A stretch of 64,000 nt of DNA, from contig NZ_CP099975.1 in assembly GCF_024137965.1 (NCBI RefSeq), positions 1,860,001 through 1,924,000 of the forward strand, written 5' to 3'. The notes beneath the pieces were generated by a model. The model saw only the letters and a program-made list of their open reading frames with translations, ran no database searches and was not told the origin of the DNA. This DNA is from Halomonas sp. Y3 (GTDB lineage Bacteria > Pseudomonadota > Gammaproteobacteria > Pseudomonadales > Halomonadaceae). The first letter of the stretch is position 1, and each line of letters opens with the position of its first letter. Position numbers and translations under genes: made by a program. Of the stretch, positions 33,877-42,929 are shown in pieces.

Positions 33877-34725
33877 CAGGTAAGACGCTTGGGAAACCGT
33901 CCTATGACAGATTTGTGGTGCAATCAAAATCCTCCTGTTGTGAAATGCTAATCTATTTTTCACGGATAGCTCTCGTGCTGACGCCTTAATTGATGCGCTA
34001 TTTATCAGTTGATCCGAATTCCAGTTAGACATGGTATGTTCACTATCATCTGTAAGACACTCTCTTTCTGACGGTCTTTACGGTGTTCTTTGGTGAGGAA
34101 AGCTATTAAAACATCAGACACTTTAGGCACGCTAAGTTCGATTTTTTTCGTTAGTACGGCAATTTTCCTAAAAACATGCCCAGCCATGACACCATGTCTC
34201 ACGTCATGGCGTTGATTAACGCTACTCGCTACATAATGCTTTTCCCGATTGAGTAAAGTCCTGACATGAGGCCGTCAATGAGGCGGTAGTGGGGAATTGA
34301 TGGCAAGTTGCTGCGTAGGTCATGTTGCCAAAGCAAAGACAAAGCCGCCATCCATATAATCATTTACTTCAGTAGCGCCAACAATGGTGTGGTGCTGGGT
34401 CTCAGATCAATACGGACGCTAAAAGCAACAAAATCACCGTCATTCCTGAGCTGCGGACATTGTTTGATTACTTTTGCCATTGGTGCTACAGGTGCCCAGA
34501 AGAAAATCACGGAAACGGTTCATGAAAAAGGCGACGATTATCTTTTAGCGGTAAAAGTAAATTAGCCCAAACTGGCCGTCGCGTTCGAAAAAGTCTTTCC
34601 GAACAGTATGACTGCTAACTACACGTGTAACTCCTATATCACGGTCGGAAAAACTCCGAAAAGTAAAAAGTCTCTGTTTTCAAGTTTGTTTCGGATAAAT
34701 TTCCCAAAAATTAGCAAGTTATGAT
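33877..34725 (+). pseudogene. Decayed 5' part of an ISAs1-family element
   Basis: The stretch aligns by eye with the first two thirds of the intact ISAs1 at 47902-49143. It begins with a CAGG end and CCTATGACAGATTTGTGG (compare CTCTATGACGGGCTTCGTGG), then shows in broken frames FFR-YGNFPKNMPSHDTMSHVMA and FSSANNGVVLGLRS and QKKITETVHEKGDDYLLAVK, each matching the transposase in order. Many stops, frameshifts and a missing 3' end show it is long dead. It fills the 1-kb gap between murB-like and the acyltransferase; nothing else was recognised there. Confidence 0.8.
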
Positions 34726-34829
34726 GAGTTCATGTGCGCTTCTTTCTTCGCAGATACTCATACCGCTGCTGCGTGCATGCTTTTGGGCAAAAGCATAGAG
34801 TTTCTTAGGTTCACTCTTGGGGGGAGAGT

Positions 34830-35363
34830 ATGAAAAAAGTCTTCAGCATAATAAAGAAGCTTGCGTTAATTGCTTTTTTAGGAAAGTTGAAATACGCAAG
34901 GCATTTGGGTGTAAGAGTTGGAGAGGGCTCTAGAGTATATATATCCAGCTGGGGTAGTGAGCCTTTTTTAATCTCCATCGGGAGCCATACTACTGTGACG
35001 TCAGGCGTTAGATTTCTAACTCATGACGGCGCCACGTCAATTGTCTTTAAAGGCGGACGGCGTTACCAAAAATTTCTACCAATAGAGGTTGGTGATTATT
35101 GCTTTATAGGAGTGAATTCTATCATTCTTCCTGGGGTTAAAATTGGGAGCAACTCGATTGTTGCAGCTGGCGCTGTAGTTACTAAAGATGTGCCGCCGAG
35201 TAGTATAGTGGCAGGCAATCCTGCGAGAGTAATAAGTGATATTGCTTTATATAAAGACAAGGTTATGAGAGAGTATGTCAACGACGCAGAAATAGAAAGC
35301 ATATCTTCTTACAAAGAAAGAGTTTTAAAGGCGATAGAGCTATATCATGAAAGAAAAAATTGA
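34830..35363 (+). CDS. Hexapeptide-repeat acyltransferase (left-handed beta-helix)
   Basis: The 177-residue protein shows hexapeptide repeats ([43 protein letters not shown]), the usual C-terminal signature of sugar O-acetyltransferases of the CysE/LacA/NodL group. It has a strong GGGGGAGAG ribosome site. It likely acetylates a sugar of the repeat unit in the cytoplasm. It overlaps the next glycosyltransferase gene by 17 bases. Low GC and AT-ending codons mark it as part of the foreign block. Confidence 0.85.
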   Translation: MKKVFSIIKKLALIAFLGKLKYARHLGVRVGEGSRVYISSWGSEPFLISIGSHTTVTSGVRFLTHDGATSIVFKGGRRYQKFLPIEVGDYCFIGVNSIILPGVKIGSNSIVAAGAVVTKDVPPSSIVAGNPARVISDIALYKDKVMREYVNDAEIESISSYKERVLKAIELYHERKN

Positions 35364-36525
35364 TTTGATCTGCTTGCCGACGAGCAACTTGGGTGGAGCT
35401 GAAAGGTACCTATATAATATTGCTCTCTACTCTGCTAAGAACAACCCAGGAAAAACTTTTGTACTTGTAGGATCAAGAGGAGACAATGGAAGCTGGGAAG
35501 ATCTGAAAAAAGTTGCTAATGTTGTTTTTTTTCCAGCGAAGCGTGAACTCACTTCTTTACCTTTTTGGATTTTTTTCTTAATCTCGTATAGTGCAAAATA
35601 TGATGTTCAATATGTGTTAAGCTCGCATGCACACATAAACGGTATGTTGAGCTTTCTTAGAAGGGTGAGGTTGATACGGCCAAAGTTTTTTATCTCGCGC
35701 GAGTCAACGGTGCTCGAAGACAGGTTTTCAGGGGCTAGGCTATGCTTTTACAGATTTATTTATAAGTTTCTTTACGGAACACAAAATATTATTATCTGTC
35801 AAACCGAGTACATGAAAGATCGCTATTCAGAGGGGCTTTTGAGGAGTCTTGCACATAAGTTGAGAGTTTTGGAGAATCCCGTAAATTTCAGCTATATTCA
35901 GAGTTCTTTATCTAACATTCAGGCTCAGAGTGTCTTCTCTAATTTAAATCATAGCGGGCAACCCCTAGATTTTAAAAAAATTTTCGATCATAGTTTTGTT
36001 TTAGGGTGTGCTTGTAGGCTAATAGACTCAAAGAATGTAGATTCTTTGGTCTTTGCATTCAAATCAATTTTTGATGACTGTGAGGGTGTTGTTGATGGAA
36101 AAGATATGAAGTTATTGATAGTTGGTGATGGGGAGTCGAAATCATATTTGCAGACTCTTGTGGAAGATCATGGGTTGCAAGGAAGTGTGTTTTTTTTAGG
36201 TAGGGTAGAAGCACCATATTGGCTTTATGCCAATTTTGATGTTGGTGTTGTTCCTTCTCTCGTGGAAGGGTTCCCTAATGTTTTATTAGAAATGATGGCT
36301 AGCGGAACTAAAATGCTTGTGACAACGCCTTGTGCTGATGGTTTACAAGAACTGCCTTGCGTGCGAGTGACAAAAGGTTTTGATGCAGATGATATTCGCG
36401 CAGAGATTCTTGCATGTATATCTTCAAAGAGAGACTATTCAGAATCTTACTCTGAATACTCTTCAAAAAGGTCCCTTGATAACTTCTGGAATGCTTTGGA
36501 CTGTCACTTGTCTAACGTTACCTAG
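35347..36525 (+). CDS. Glycosyltransferase family 4 protein
   Basis: The 392-residue protein has a GT-B fold pattern: N-terminal [17 protein letters not shown], a middle [52 protein letters not shown], and the donor-binding region [20 protein letters not shown] with its EGFPNVLLE motif. It should add one sugar to the lipid-linked repeat unit from a nucleotide sugar. The stop codon is created by the left junction of the IS5-type element, but the original stop lay at the same codon, so the protein is not shortened. Confidence 0.87.
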   Translation: MKEKIDLICLPTSNLGGAERYLYNIALYSAKNNPGKTFVLVGSRGDNGSWEDLKKVANVVFFPAKRELTSLPFWIFFLISYSAKYDVQYVLSSHAHINGMLSFLRRVRLIRPKFFISRESTVLEDRFSGARLCFYRFIYKFLYGTQNIIICQTEYMKDRYSEGLLRSLAHKLRVLENPVNFSYIQSSLSNIQAQSVFSNLNHSGQPLDFKKIFDHSFVLGCACRLIDSKNVDSLVFAFKSIFDDCEGVVDGKDMKLLIVGDGESKSYLQTLVEDHGLQGSVFFLGRVEAPYWLYANFDVGVVPSLVEGFPNVLLEMMASGTKMLVTTPCADGLQELPCVRVTKGFDADDIRAEILACISSKRDYSESYSEYSSKRSLDNFWNALDCHLSNVT

Positions 36526-37375
36526 GTTTTGTCCGAAAAGTCTGCCCGTAGGCAGCGGTCTATGCACGCCAGGCATACCATGGCCCTGAAGCTGCTGGCC
36601 AATTTGTCGTATCGCGTGCAGACACGGCGCAGTTCCTTAATCCAGCCGAAACAGCGCTCGATGATATTGCGCTCTCGATAGCGGGGCTTATCAAAGCCCC
36701 TTGAGGCCCCAGGGCGTGGCTTTCGCTTCATCTTGCGCCGGGCAATGATCGGCTTCATGCGGTGCCGGTCACAGTAGCGGCGCAGCGGATCGCTATCATA
36801 GCCCTTGTCCGCCACGATGAAGCGGCAGCGCTTGCGCGGCCTGCCCTTGGCCCCAGGCAGATGAACGTGCTCCATGGTGGGAATAAAGTGCCGAGTATCC
36901 GAATCCTGCCCGGCCGACAGTGTGAAGGTCAGCGGCCAACCGTGCCGGTCACAGACCATGTGAATCTTGGTCGTCAGGCCGCCCCGGCTGCGGCCCAGGG
37001 CATGGTCTATGGGTTCTTGGCGTCCCCCTTTTTGCCGCCTCCAGAAGCGGCCCGGGTGGCGCGGATCGATGTCGAATCGATCATCCAGGTATCCAGATCC
37101 ATCAGGCCATCCTCCCGCAAGCGGAGCTGGAGACGTGTCAGGATGGCCTCGAAGGTGCCGTCATCGCGCCACTGGCGGAAGCGGTCGTAGACGGTTTTCC
37201 AAGGGCCATAGCGCTCAGGTAGATCACGCCACTTGGCGCCCGAGCACAAGATCCAGAAGATGCCGTTCAACACCTGACGGTCATCGCGGCGGGGGCGCCC
37301 TGTCCGCTGCGGCGGCGAGACGATGTCCTCGATGAGGGCCCAGCCGTTGTCGGAGATCTCGTAGCGTCCTGCCAT
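36522..37375 (-). CDS. IS5-family (IS427 group) transposase, two frames joined by -1 frameshift
   Basis: The first frame (37375-37007, 122 residues) has the IS5-type start WALIEDIVSPPQRTGRPRRDD and DTWMIDSTSIRAT. The second (to 36522) carries TTKIHMVCDRHGWPL, FIVADKGYDSDPLR and ERNIIERCFGWIKELRR, the rest of the DDE domain. An A5G5 run just before the end of the first frame (reverse strand, near 37030) would let ribosomes slip -1 into the second. Both frames look intact. Confidence 0.87.
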
Positions 37376-37436
37376 GGGTCACCTATGCTGCTGCGGCATA
37401 GGCGACATTAGCAAATTCGAGTTTTCGGACAAAGCC
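36525..37436 (-). mobile_element. IS5-family (IS427 group) insertion sequence
   Basis: Terminal inverted repeats GGTTTTGTCCGAAAA (left, from 36525) and GGCTTTGTCCGAAAA (right end, reverse strand from 37436) bound the element, which is flanked by a TA duplication (36523-36524 and 37437-37438). It sits exactly at the stop codon of the GT4 gene. The 244 bases after it are AT-rich, with a small hairpin (GCAGCC ... GGCTGC, 37442-37462) and no recognised gene. Confidence 0.87.
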
Positions 37437-37682
37437 TAAAGCAGCCGCTTTAAGTGGCTGCAGTGACCAGTGTGACTGACTACTTATATTTGGTAAATAA
37501 ATCACTCAGCTTGGCCTGCTATTCCTTCATCCCCGTGAACGGCGGTTTAATCTTAGCTGTAGGGTCCCGGATAGACTTATTCTGACACCTTCGGTTATAA
37601 TAATCTGTCAACCAAGTTGATAAATTTGTGCTTTGTGTTTAGTTAAATATAAATAAGCTTATTTAGTTTTGAGGCTTGTCGT

Positions 37683-38867
37683 ATGAAAATTTGTTTTTTA
37701 GTTTCTAACTTGAGGTGGCTTAACACTGGCAATGGGGGACACTACTATACGGTGCGTTCTTATTACTCTTATTTCAAGAAGTTTTTTCTTGTTAAAATTA
37801 TAGTCATTGGTAATGATGTTCCATCGGCTTTGGCTGATATAAAGGATGTGATTAAGATAGATGAGAGTCGCTTGAGCTGGCCTATTTCAGAGTCCTATAA
37901 GGTTGGGATGATAGCTCGTGACTATAAGTTTGACATTTTGCATTGCTTTGATTCTTCATCACTTCTTGTGGCTCGCTGGAGCCTAATGTTCCACAGTACC
38001 CCTGTGCTGTGGACAAAATGCGGTGGTAAAACTCTTAAAAGGTACACTCCCCGTGGATTTCCAGATATTGTATTTCACGGAGAAGACTACGACTTTTATT
38101 TTAAAAAGATGGCCAAAAAAAAATCTCATGATATTGCAATAATACCAAATAGATTTTCGGCGCTGGAATTTTCAAGCGGCCAGGATGGACAGGTTGGAAA
38201 AAAGAAACGCCTAATTGTGCATGACAAGGATTGTTTCAATATAATAAGGGTTTCAAGGATATCGAAAAAATATAAAGAAGGATTTTTGCATGCAATAAAG
38301 TTTTCAGAGTGGCTTTGCAGCAATGGCTGCCCAGCTCATCTTTATATAATTGGTTATCCCGAAGACAAAAACCTTGTTTTAGAATTGCAGAGTATTATCT
38401 CGGATAAGCGAGTTACAGTAGTTACAGATAAAGAATTAACACGCAATGCTTCACGACACTTGTGGGAAGCTGATGCCGTGATTGCATCAGGCCGTGGTGC
38501 TATTGAGTCATTGGCTATGGGTAAGCTGACATTCATATCATCTGATAAAGGAGGGTTGATACCACTGTGCAAAGAGACATTTAGTGATGCCCTTTATTAT
38601 AATTTCTCCGAAAGGACTCCGAGCAATGAGAGTATTGATCCAAAGAAATGGCTGATACAAATTTTGCAATCACCAGCCCTTTCGGAAGTATATTTCACTG
38701 AGGCCCAGTCCTTCTTTAAGGAAAGCCTAGATTTAGATTCAGCTAAAGATGAAATTCTTGATGTGTATGATAGGGCTGCCAAGCGAAATTTTAGAGGATC
38801 GGTTGTCGATCTACTTATGCATAGTGGTTTTTTGATTATACCTAAGCTTAGAAGGGCTGTAGATTGA
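37683..38867 (+). CDS. Putative glycosyltransferase in the AT-rich block
   Basis: The 394-residue protein opens MKICFLVSNLRWLNTGNGGHYYTVRSYY, like a GT-B enzyme acceptor domain, and has HLYIIGYPEDKNLVLELQSII followed by WEADAVIASGRGAIESLAMGK, a plausible donor-binding half in which GRGAIESLAMG replaces the usual E-x7-E motif. It probably transfers a sugar to the growing repeat unit. The gene is AT-rich with many TTT/ATA codons. The next gene begins at a TTG overlapping its stop (TTGA). Confidence 0.7.
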   Translation: MKICFLVSNLRWLNTGNGGHYYTVRSYYSYFKKFFLVKIIVIGNDVPSALADIKDVIKIDESRLSWPISESYKVGMIARDYKFDILHCFDSSSLLVARWSLMFHSTPVLWTKCGGKTLKRYTPRGFPDIVFHGEDYDFYFKKMAKKKSHDIAIIPNRFSALEFSSGQDGQVGKKKRLIVHDKDCFNIIRVSRISKKYKEGFLHAIKFSEWLCSNGCPAHLYIIGYPEDKNLVLELQSIISDKRVTVVTDKELTRNASRHLWEADAVIASGRGAIESLAMGKLTFISSDKGGLIPLCKETFSDALYYNFSERTPSNESIDPKKWLIQILQSPALSEVYFTEAQSFFKESLDLDSAKDEILDVYDRAAKRNFRGSVVDLLMHSGFLIIPKLRRAVD

Positions 38868-40093
38868 ATTTTCTTTTTTTGGCTCTGGCCGCCGTAGTTA
38901 ATTTGACTGCCGTCGATATATATATGGCAAGGGCAGGTATCTTGGGTCTTGGAAGTTTTCTGGGAGTTTTTCTTTCTTTTGCAGCCTTTTTTTTGGCTTT
39001 TTATCTATTCCCCCATGAGAGGATTGGCTTTTATGGCGGCGGCCGGGTTGTTAAGAAAGGCGGCGGGGTTAGTCCCTCTTTCTTTCCAATTGTATTTGGG
39101 CTTCTGTTTATTTTTTTTATGATTATCCCTACTATTTTTTCTGAAGAAATAGGCGTGGGGTTTTTAACACTGTTTAGATATTTGTTGTTTTTTTTCGCGT
39201 CCGTGATAATCCTTCTATCTTTTCGTCGGGTTGGCCGTTGTAATGCCTTTTTTTCAGTTGTTTTGTTTTCTTTGGCAATATTGATAATAAGCCTTTTTTT
39301 TGAGGCATTTGTGCCTGGCACATTTGCTAGGAGGACTACAAGAGCTGGAGGGATACTGGTAAATCCTAACCTTGCTGCTCATTCTATATCAATTATGTTT
39401 TTTTTGGCGCTTCTCTTATCAAACAGCCGTAGGTCTGTTATGTTTTTGCTCATGTTTTACCCTTTTGCTTTGTTGGCTGTTGCTTTTACAATATCCAGGA
39501 GTGGGTTTGTTTTGTTCGGAATTTTTTCGGTGGCTTTGTTGGTTAGGGTTGTTTATTATTTTAATTTAAAAAGTGTTTTAATGTATTCCTTATTCGTTTT
39601 TTCTTTTTTGATGCTTGCGGTTCCTTTTTTTATATATTCAATACCAATATTTGGAAGCTTAACTTCGTTGGAAAGGATGTCCAGCTCTTTAAGCCTAGAC
39701 TTTTACCTCGACTTTGATGATGGGCGTGTAGGCCTTTTGCATGATTACCTGAGCAAGCTGGATTCAAAGGCTTTGTTGGGTAATGGCGCAGGTTGGACTG
39801 CTTCAGGTTCAAATTTAATTGACGGCGCAACGCACAACATGTACATAAAGGTATTATTTGAGGGAGGGGTGTTGTCTCTGGTTTTCTACCTAGCTTTTTT
39901 GTTATCGCCAATGCTGTTGTTTAATGAGTCTATTTTTGTTCGATTGTCTTTGGTTGTGTTTTTAATTGCCCTCGGATTTTTTACCAACTACCTGCTGGAT
40001 CATAGAGTGTTTTACTTTCTTGTGCTTGCGCCTTTCTTTTTGAGCCCTTCTTTGGCTAATTCTATTGAAATACGAAAAGGCTTTGGTAGATAG
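38864..40093 (+). CDS. wzy: Wzy-like O-antigen/exopolysaccharide polymerase
   Basis: The 409-residue protein is very hydrophobic with about eleven membrane helices. The Wzy_C region is visible: FTISRSGFVLFGIF, a large periplasmic loop with LGNGAGWT, then GATHNMYIKVLFEGGVLSLVFY, the conserved H-N-x-Y motif of the O-antigen ligase/polymerase superfamily. It would link repeat units at the outer face of the inner membrane. It starts at TTG 38864, coupled to the preceding gene. The function as polymerase rather than ligase is inferred from locus context. Confidence 0.82.
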   Translation: MNFLFLALAAVVNLTAVDIYMARAGILGLGSFLGVFLSFAAFFLAFYLFPHERIGFYGGGRVVKKGGGVSPSFFPIVFGLLFIFFMIIPTIFSEEIGVGFLTLFRYLLFFFASVIILLSFRRVGRCNAFFSVVLFSLAILIISLFFEAFVPGTFARRTTRAGGILVNPNLAAHSISIMFFLALLLSNSRRSVMFLLMFYPFALLAVAFTISRSGFVLFGIFSVALLVRVVYYFNLKSVLMYSLFVFSFLMLAVPFFIYSIPIFGSLTSLERMSSSLSLDFYLDFDDGRVGLLHDYLSKLDSKALLGNGAGWTASGSNLIDGATHNMYIKVLFEGGVLSLVFYLAFLLSPMLLFNESIFVRLSLVVFLIALGFFTNYLLDHRVFYFLVLAPFFLSPSLANSIEIRKGFGR

Positions 40094-40291
40094 CTGCTGT
40101 GCTAACATTCTGTCCGTGCCTTTTGTTGGAATATTGGAAGTGTTTTTTAAAATATATGGCATCATTGTTTTCTAGGCTTCGCAGTTCGTTTTTTGTTTTC
40201 TTTTGAAATTTCGTTTGGATGTTTTGATCCTAAAGGTAAGCTAGCGCCAATGTCTACTAAAGCTAAAGAATGTTGGTGGGTGAGTGAGGAC

Positions 40292-41431
40292 ATGGTGAAG
40301 GCGCTGATAATTGCTGGTAATTCTCGCTCCCTGATCGCTAACCGGGGCGACCTGATTCGCGATATGCGCGCCGGCGGCCTCGAAGTGGCAGCGGCGGTGC
40401 CCACGGCCGATTATCTGCCTGAGGTCGAGGAGCTGGGCATCACCATCTACCCCGTGGAGATGGGGCGTACCGGCATCAACCCGCTGCACGATCTCAAGTA
40501 CTTGCTGGCCCTGCGTAAGCTGCTGCGCCGGGTACGCCCCCAGGTGGTGTTCGGCTACACCATCAAGCCGGTGGTCTACGGCAGCCTGGCCGCCCGGTTG
40601 GCCGGGGTGCCGCGCATCTACTCCATGATCACCGGCCTGGGTCACGTGTTTACCACCGAGAACGCCCGCAACCGGCGGCTGCAGAAGGTCATCGGCGTGC
40701 TCTACCGGCTGGGGCTCTCCGCCAACCGCCGGGTGTTCTTCCAGAACCCCGATGATCTTCAGGAGTTTCTGGAGCGCGGCATGCTCAAGGACCCAAGCAA
40801 AGCGGTGCGCACCTACGGTTCCGGTGTGGATAGGCAGCGCTTCGCTCGGGAGCCGCTGCCCGGAGGGCCTACCACCTTTCTGTTTATCGGCCGGCTGCTC
40901 ACCGAGAAGGGGATCGCCGAGTTCTGCGAGGCGGCCCGGCAGGTACGCGCCGACTACCCCGAGGCGCGCTTTATCGCCGTGGGGCCCCACGACCCCAATC
41001 TGCCGCACGCCTGCGCCGCCGAGGATCTCGAACGCTGGATGGCGGAAGGGGTGGTGGAGTTCGTGGGAGGGGTGAAGGACGTGCGCCCCTGGATCGCCCA
41101 GAGCTCGGTGTTTGTGCTGCCCTCCTACAGGGAAGGCACGCCCCGCTCGGTGCTGGAGGCCATGAGCATGGGCCGGCCTATCATCACCAGCGATGCCCCC
41201 GGTTGCCGGGAAACCGTGGAGGAGGGCGTCAACGGCTTTCTGGTCGCCCCGCGCAGCGTGGCTCCCCTGGTTGATGCCATGGCGCGCTTCCTGGCCGAGC
41301 CCGAGCGGGTTGCCGAGATGGGCGAAGCCTCCTGGCAGCTGGTGGCGCGCCACTACGATGTTCACAAGGTCAATCGCGTCATTCTCGACGCGATGGAGCT
41401 TACATCCGTTTCAGAACCGAGGAATACATGA
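40292..41431 (+). CDS. Glycosyltransferase family 4 (WbpH/PglA-like)
   Basis: From ATG 40292, preceded by GTGAGGAC, the product is 379 residues: MVKALIIAGNSRSLIANRGDLIRDM at the start, VFGYTIKPVVYGSLAARLAGVPRIYSMITGLGHVF, and the donor motif VLPSYREGTPRSVLEAMSMGRPIITSDAPGCRETV with its E-x7-E pair. It likely transfers a hexosamine-type sugar. GC content jumps from AT-rich to about 65 percent right at this start, so it marks the right edge of the foreign block. In-frame starts at 40193 and 40250 lie in AT-rich leader and are less likely. Confidence 0.87.
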   Translation: MVKALIIAGNSRSLIANRGDLIRDMRAGGLEVAAAVPTADYLPEVEELGITIYPVEMGRTGINPLHDLKYLLALRKLLRRVRPQVVFGYTIKPVVYGSLAARLAGVPRIYSMITGLGHVFTTENARNRRLQKVIGVLYRLGLSANRRVFFQNPDDLQEFLERGMLKDPSKAVRTYGSGVDRQRFAREPLPGGPTTFLFIGRLLTEKGIAEFCEAARQVRADYPEARFIAVGPHDPNLPHACAAEDLERWMAEGVVEFVGGVKDVRPWIAQSSVFVLPSYREGTPRSVLEAMSMGRPIITSDAPGCRETVEEGVNGFLVAPRSVAPLVDAMARFLAEPERVAEMGEASWQLVARHYDVHKVNRVILDAMELTSVSEPRNT

Positions 41432-42096
41432 AGGATCTGGCCAAACGCCTCTTCGATATCGTCTCCAGCGCTGCGGTGCTGCTGGTCATCCTACCCCTAC
41501 TGCTGGCGGTGGCACTCTGGATCAAGCTCGACAGCCGCGGGCCGGTGTTCTTCTTGCAGCAGAGGGCCGGCCTGGGGGGCCGGCCCTTTCGTATTCTCAA
41601 GTTCCGCACCATGCTGCATCGCGCCCCGGAGCAGATCGATCAGCATAGCGAGCAGGTGGTCAGCGCCGGACGCGACCCGCGCATCACCCGGGCTGGGCGT
41701 TTTATTCGTGCCACCAGCATCGACGAGCTTCCCCAGCTCATCAATATCCTCAAAGGCGACATGAGCGTGGTGGGCCCGCGCCCGGTGCTGATGGAGCAGA
41801 AGGAGGTGGTGCCCCCGGGCTACATGAAGCGCTTTGCCGTGCGCCCGGGGCTCACTGGCCTGGCCCAGGTGCGCGGCCGGCGCAGCCTGGGCTGGCTCAA
41901 GCAGCTCGCTTTTGATGCCGAGTATGTGGAGAAGCGCAGCTTCTTCTATGACCTCGGCATCATCTTCACCACCATCAAGGTGGTGCTGCTGGGCAGCGGT
42001 ATCTACGGGGGGGAAGGGCTCAACTGGCGCGCCTACCGCGACAGTCTGAATGGCCGCCCGCCGGAAGACCGGGACGTCGAGGAGGCCCTCAAGTGA
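41428..42096 (+). CDS. Initiating sugar transferase (bacterial sugar transferase, PglC/WcaJ C-terminal type)
   Basis: The 222-residue protein has the short-form architecture: an N-terminal hydrophobic segment ([24 protein letters not shown]), then [51 protein letters not shown] and [13 protein letters not shown], the classic monoPGT motifs with the catalytic D-E pair. It moves a sugar phosphate to undecaprenyl phosphate and so starts the repeat unit. Its start overlaps the GT4 stop (ATGA), and the following gene overlaps its own stop. Confidence 0.92.
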   Translation: MKDLAKRLFDIVSSAAVLLVILPLLLAVALWIKLDSRGPVFFLQQRAGLGGRPFRILKFRTMLHRAPEQIDQHSEQVVSAGRDPRITRAGRFIRATSIDELPQLINILKGDMSVVGPRPVLMEQKEVVPPGYMKRFAVRPGLTGLAQVRGRRSLGWLKQLAFDAEYVEKRSFFYDLGIIFTTIKVVLLGSGIYGGEGLNWRAYRDSLNGRPPEDRDVEEALK

Positions 42097-42929
42097 GCCA
42101 GATCCACTACATGATGATCACCTCAAGCCCCGAGGTGGCGGGCTTTATTGAACAGCACGGCGTGGCGCGCATCTTCATGGACCAGGAGGTGCTGGGCAAG
42201 GCGGAGCGCCAGGGCCACTTGGATACCCACAAGGCGGCCCACAGCCTGGAAGAGATCGCCGCCGTGGCCGGGGTGCTCAAGCGGGCCGAGCTGATGGTGC
42301 GCGTCAATCCCCTCAACCAACACAGCCAGGCAGAGGTCGACGCCGCCCTCGACTGTGGCGCTAACCGCCTGATGCTGCCAATGTTTACCACCCGCCGCGA
42401 GGTGGGGCAGTTCCTCGAGCTGGTGGGGGGCCGGGTGCCGGTGACCTTTCTGGCCGAGACGCCCCAGGCGCTGGTGCGCCTGGCCGACTGGCTGCCGCTG
42501 CTGGAGCCGGGCCGAGACGAGGTGCACCTGGGGCTGAACGACCTCTCCCTGGGCATGGGGCTTAACTTCCTCTTTGAACCCATGGCCGGGCGCCTGCTTG
42601 ACCCCGCTGCCGAACAGCTCAACGCGGCCGGGGTGCGCTGGGGCGTGGGCGGTATTGCGCGCATTGACCAGGGGGAGCTGCCGGCGGAAACCGTGCTGGG
42701 CGAACATGTGCGCCTGGGTTCGCGCTGGGTGATTCTTTCCCGCGCCTTTCACCAGGGCGCCAGCTCCTCCGCAGAGCTGCTGCAGACTCTGGATTTCCCT
42801 GCCGAGATCGCCAAGCTGCGTGGTGCCGAGGCGAGCTGGCGTGAGGCCAGCCCCGAGGCGCTCCTGGCCAACCAGCAGGCGCTGGCCGAGTGCGCCTTTC
42901 GTCTGGGGCGCAAGGGGGAGAGTGCCTGA
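42093..42929 (+). CDS. HpcH/HpaI aldolase or citrate-lyase-like protein
   Basis: The 278-residue protein starts at GTG 42093 (GTGA overlap). It has RIFMDQEVLGKAERQGH near the start, ELMVRVNPLNQHSQAEVDAALDCGANRLMLPMF, and LGLNDLSLGMGLNFLFEP, which together suggest the TIM-barrel HpcH/HpaI-type aldolase superfamily (metal-binding E and D residues). Members cleave or form bonds with pyruvate-like units. Its job in this locus is unknown; a part in making a three-carbon substituent is speculative. Confidence 0.65.
   Translation: MSQIHYMMITSSPEVAGFIEQHGVARIFMDQEVLGKAERQGHLDTHKAAHSLEEIAAVAGVLKRAELMVRVNPLNQHSQAEVDAALDCGANRLMLPMFTTRREVGQFLELVGGRVPVTFLAETPQALVRLADWLPLLEPGRDEVHLGLNDLSLGMGLNFLFEPMAGRLLDPAAEQLNAAGVRWGVGGIARIDQGELPAETVLGEHVRLGSRWVILSRAFHQGASSSAELLQTLDFPAEIAKLRGAEASWREASPEALLANQQALAECAFRLGRKGESA

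Noticed and set aside
37439..37682. Possible IS remnant between the IS5-type element and the glycosyltransferase
   Set aside because: A few GC-rich words stand out in AT-rich DNA, but no terminal repeats or transposase fragments could be read.
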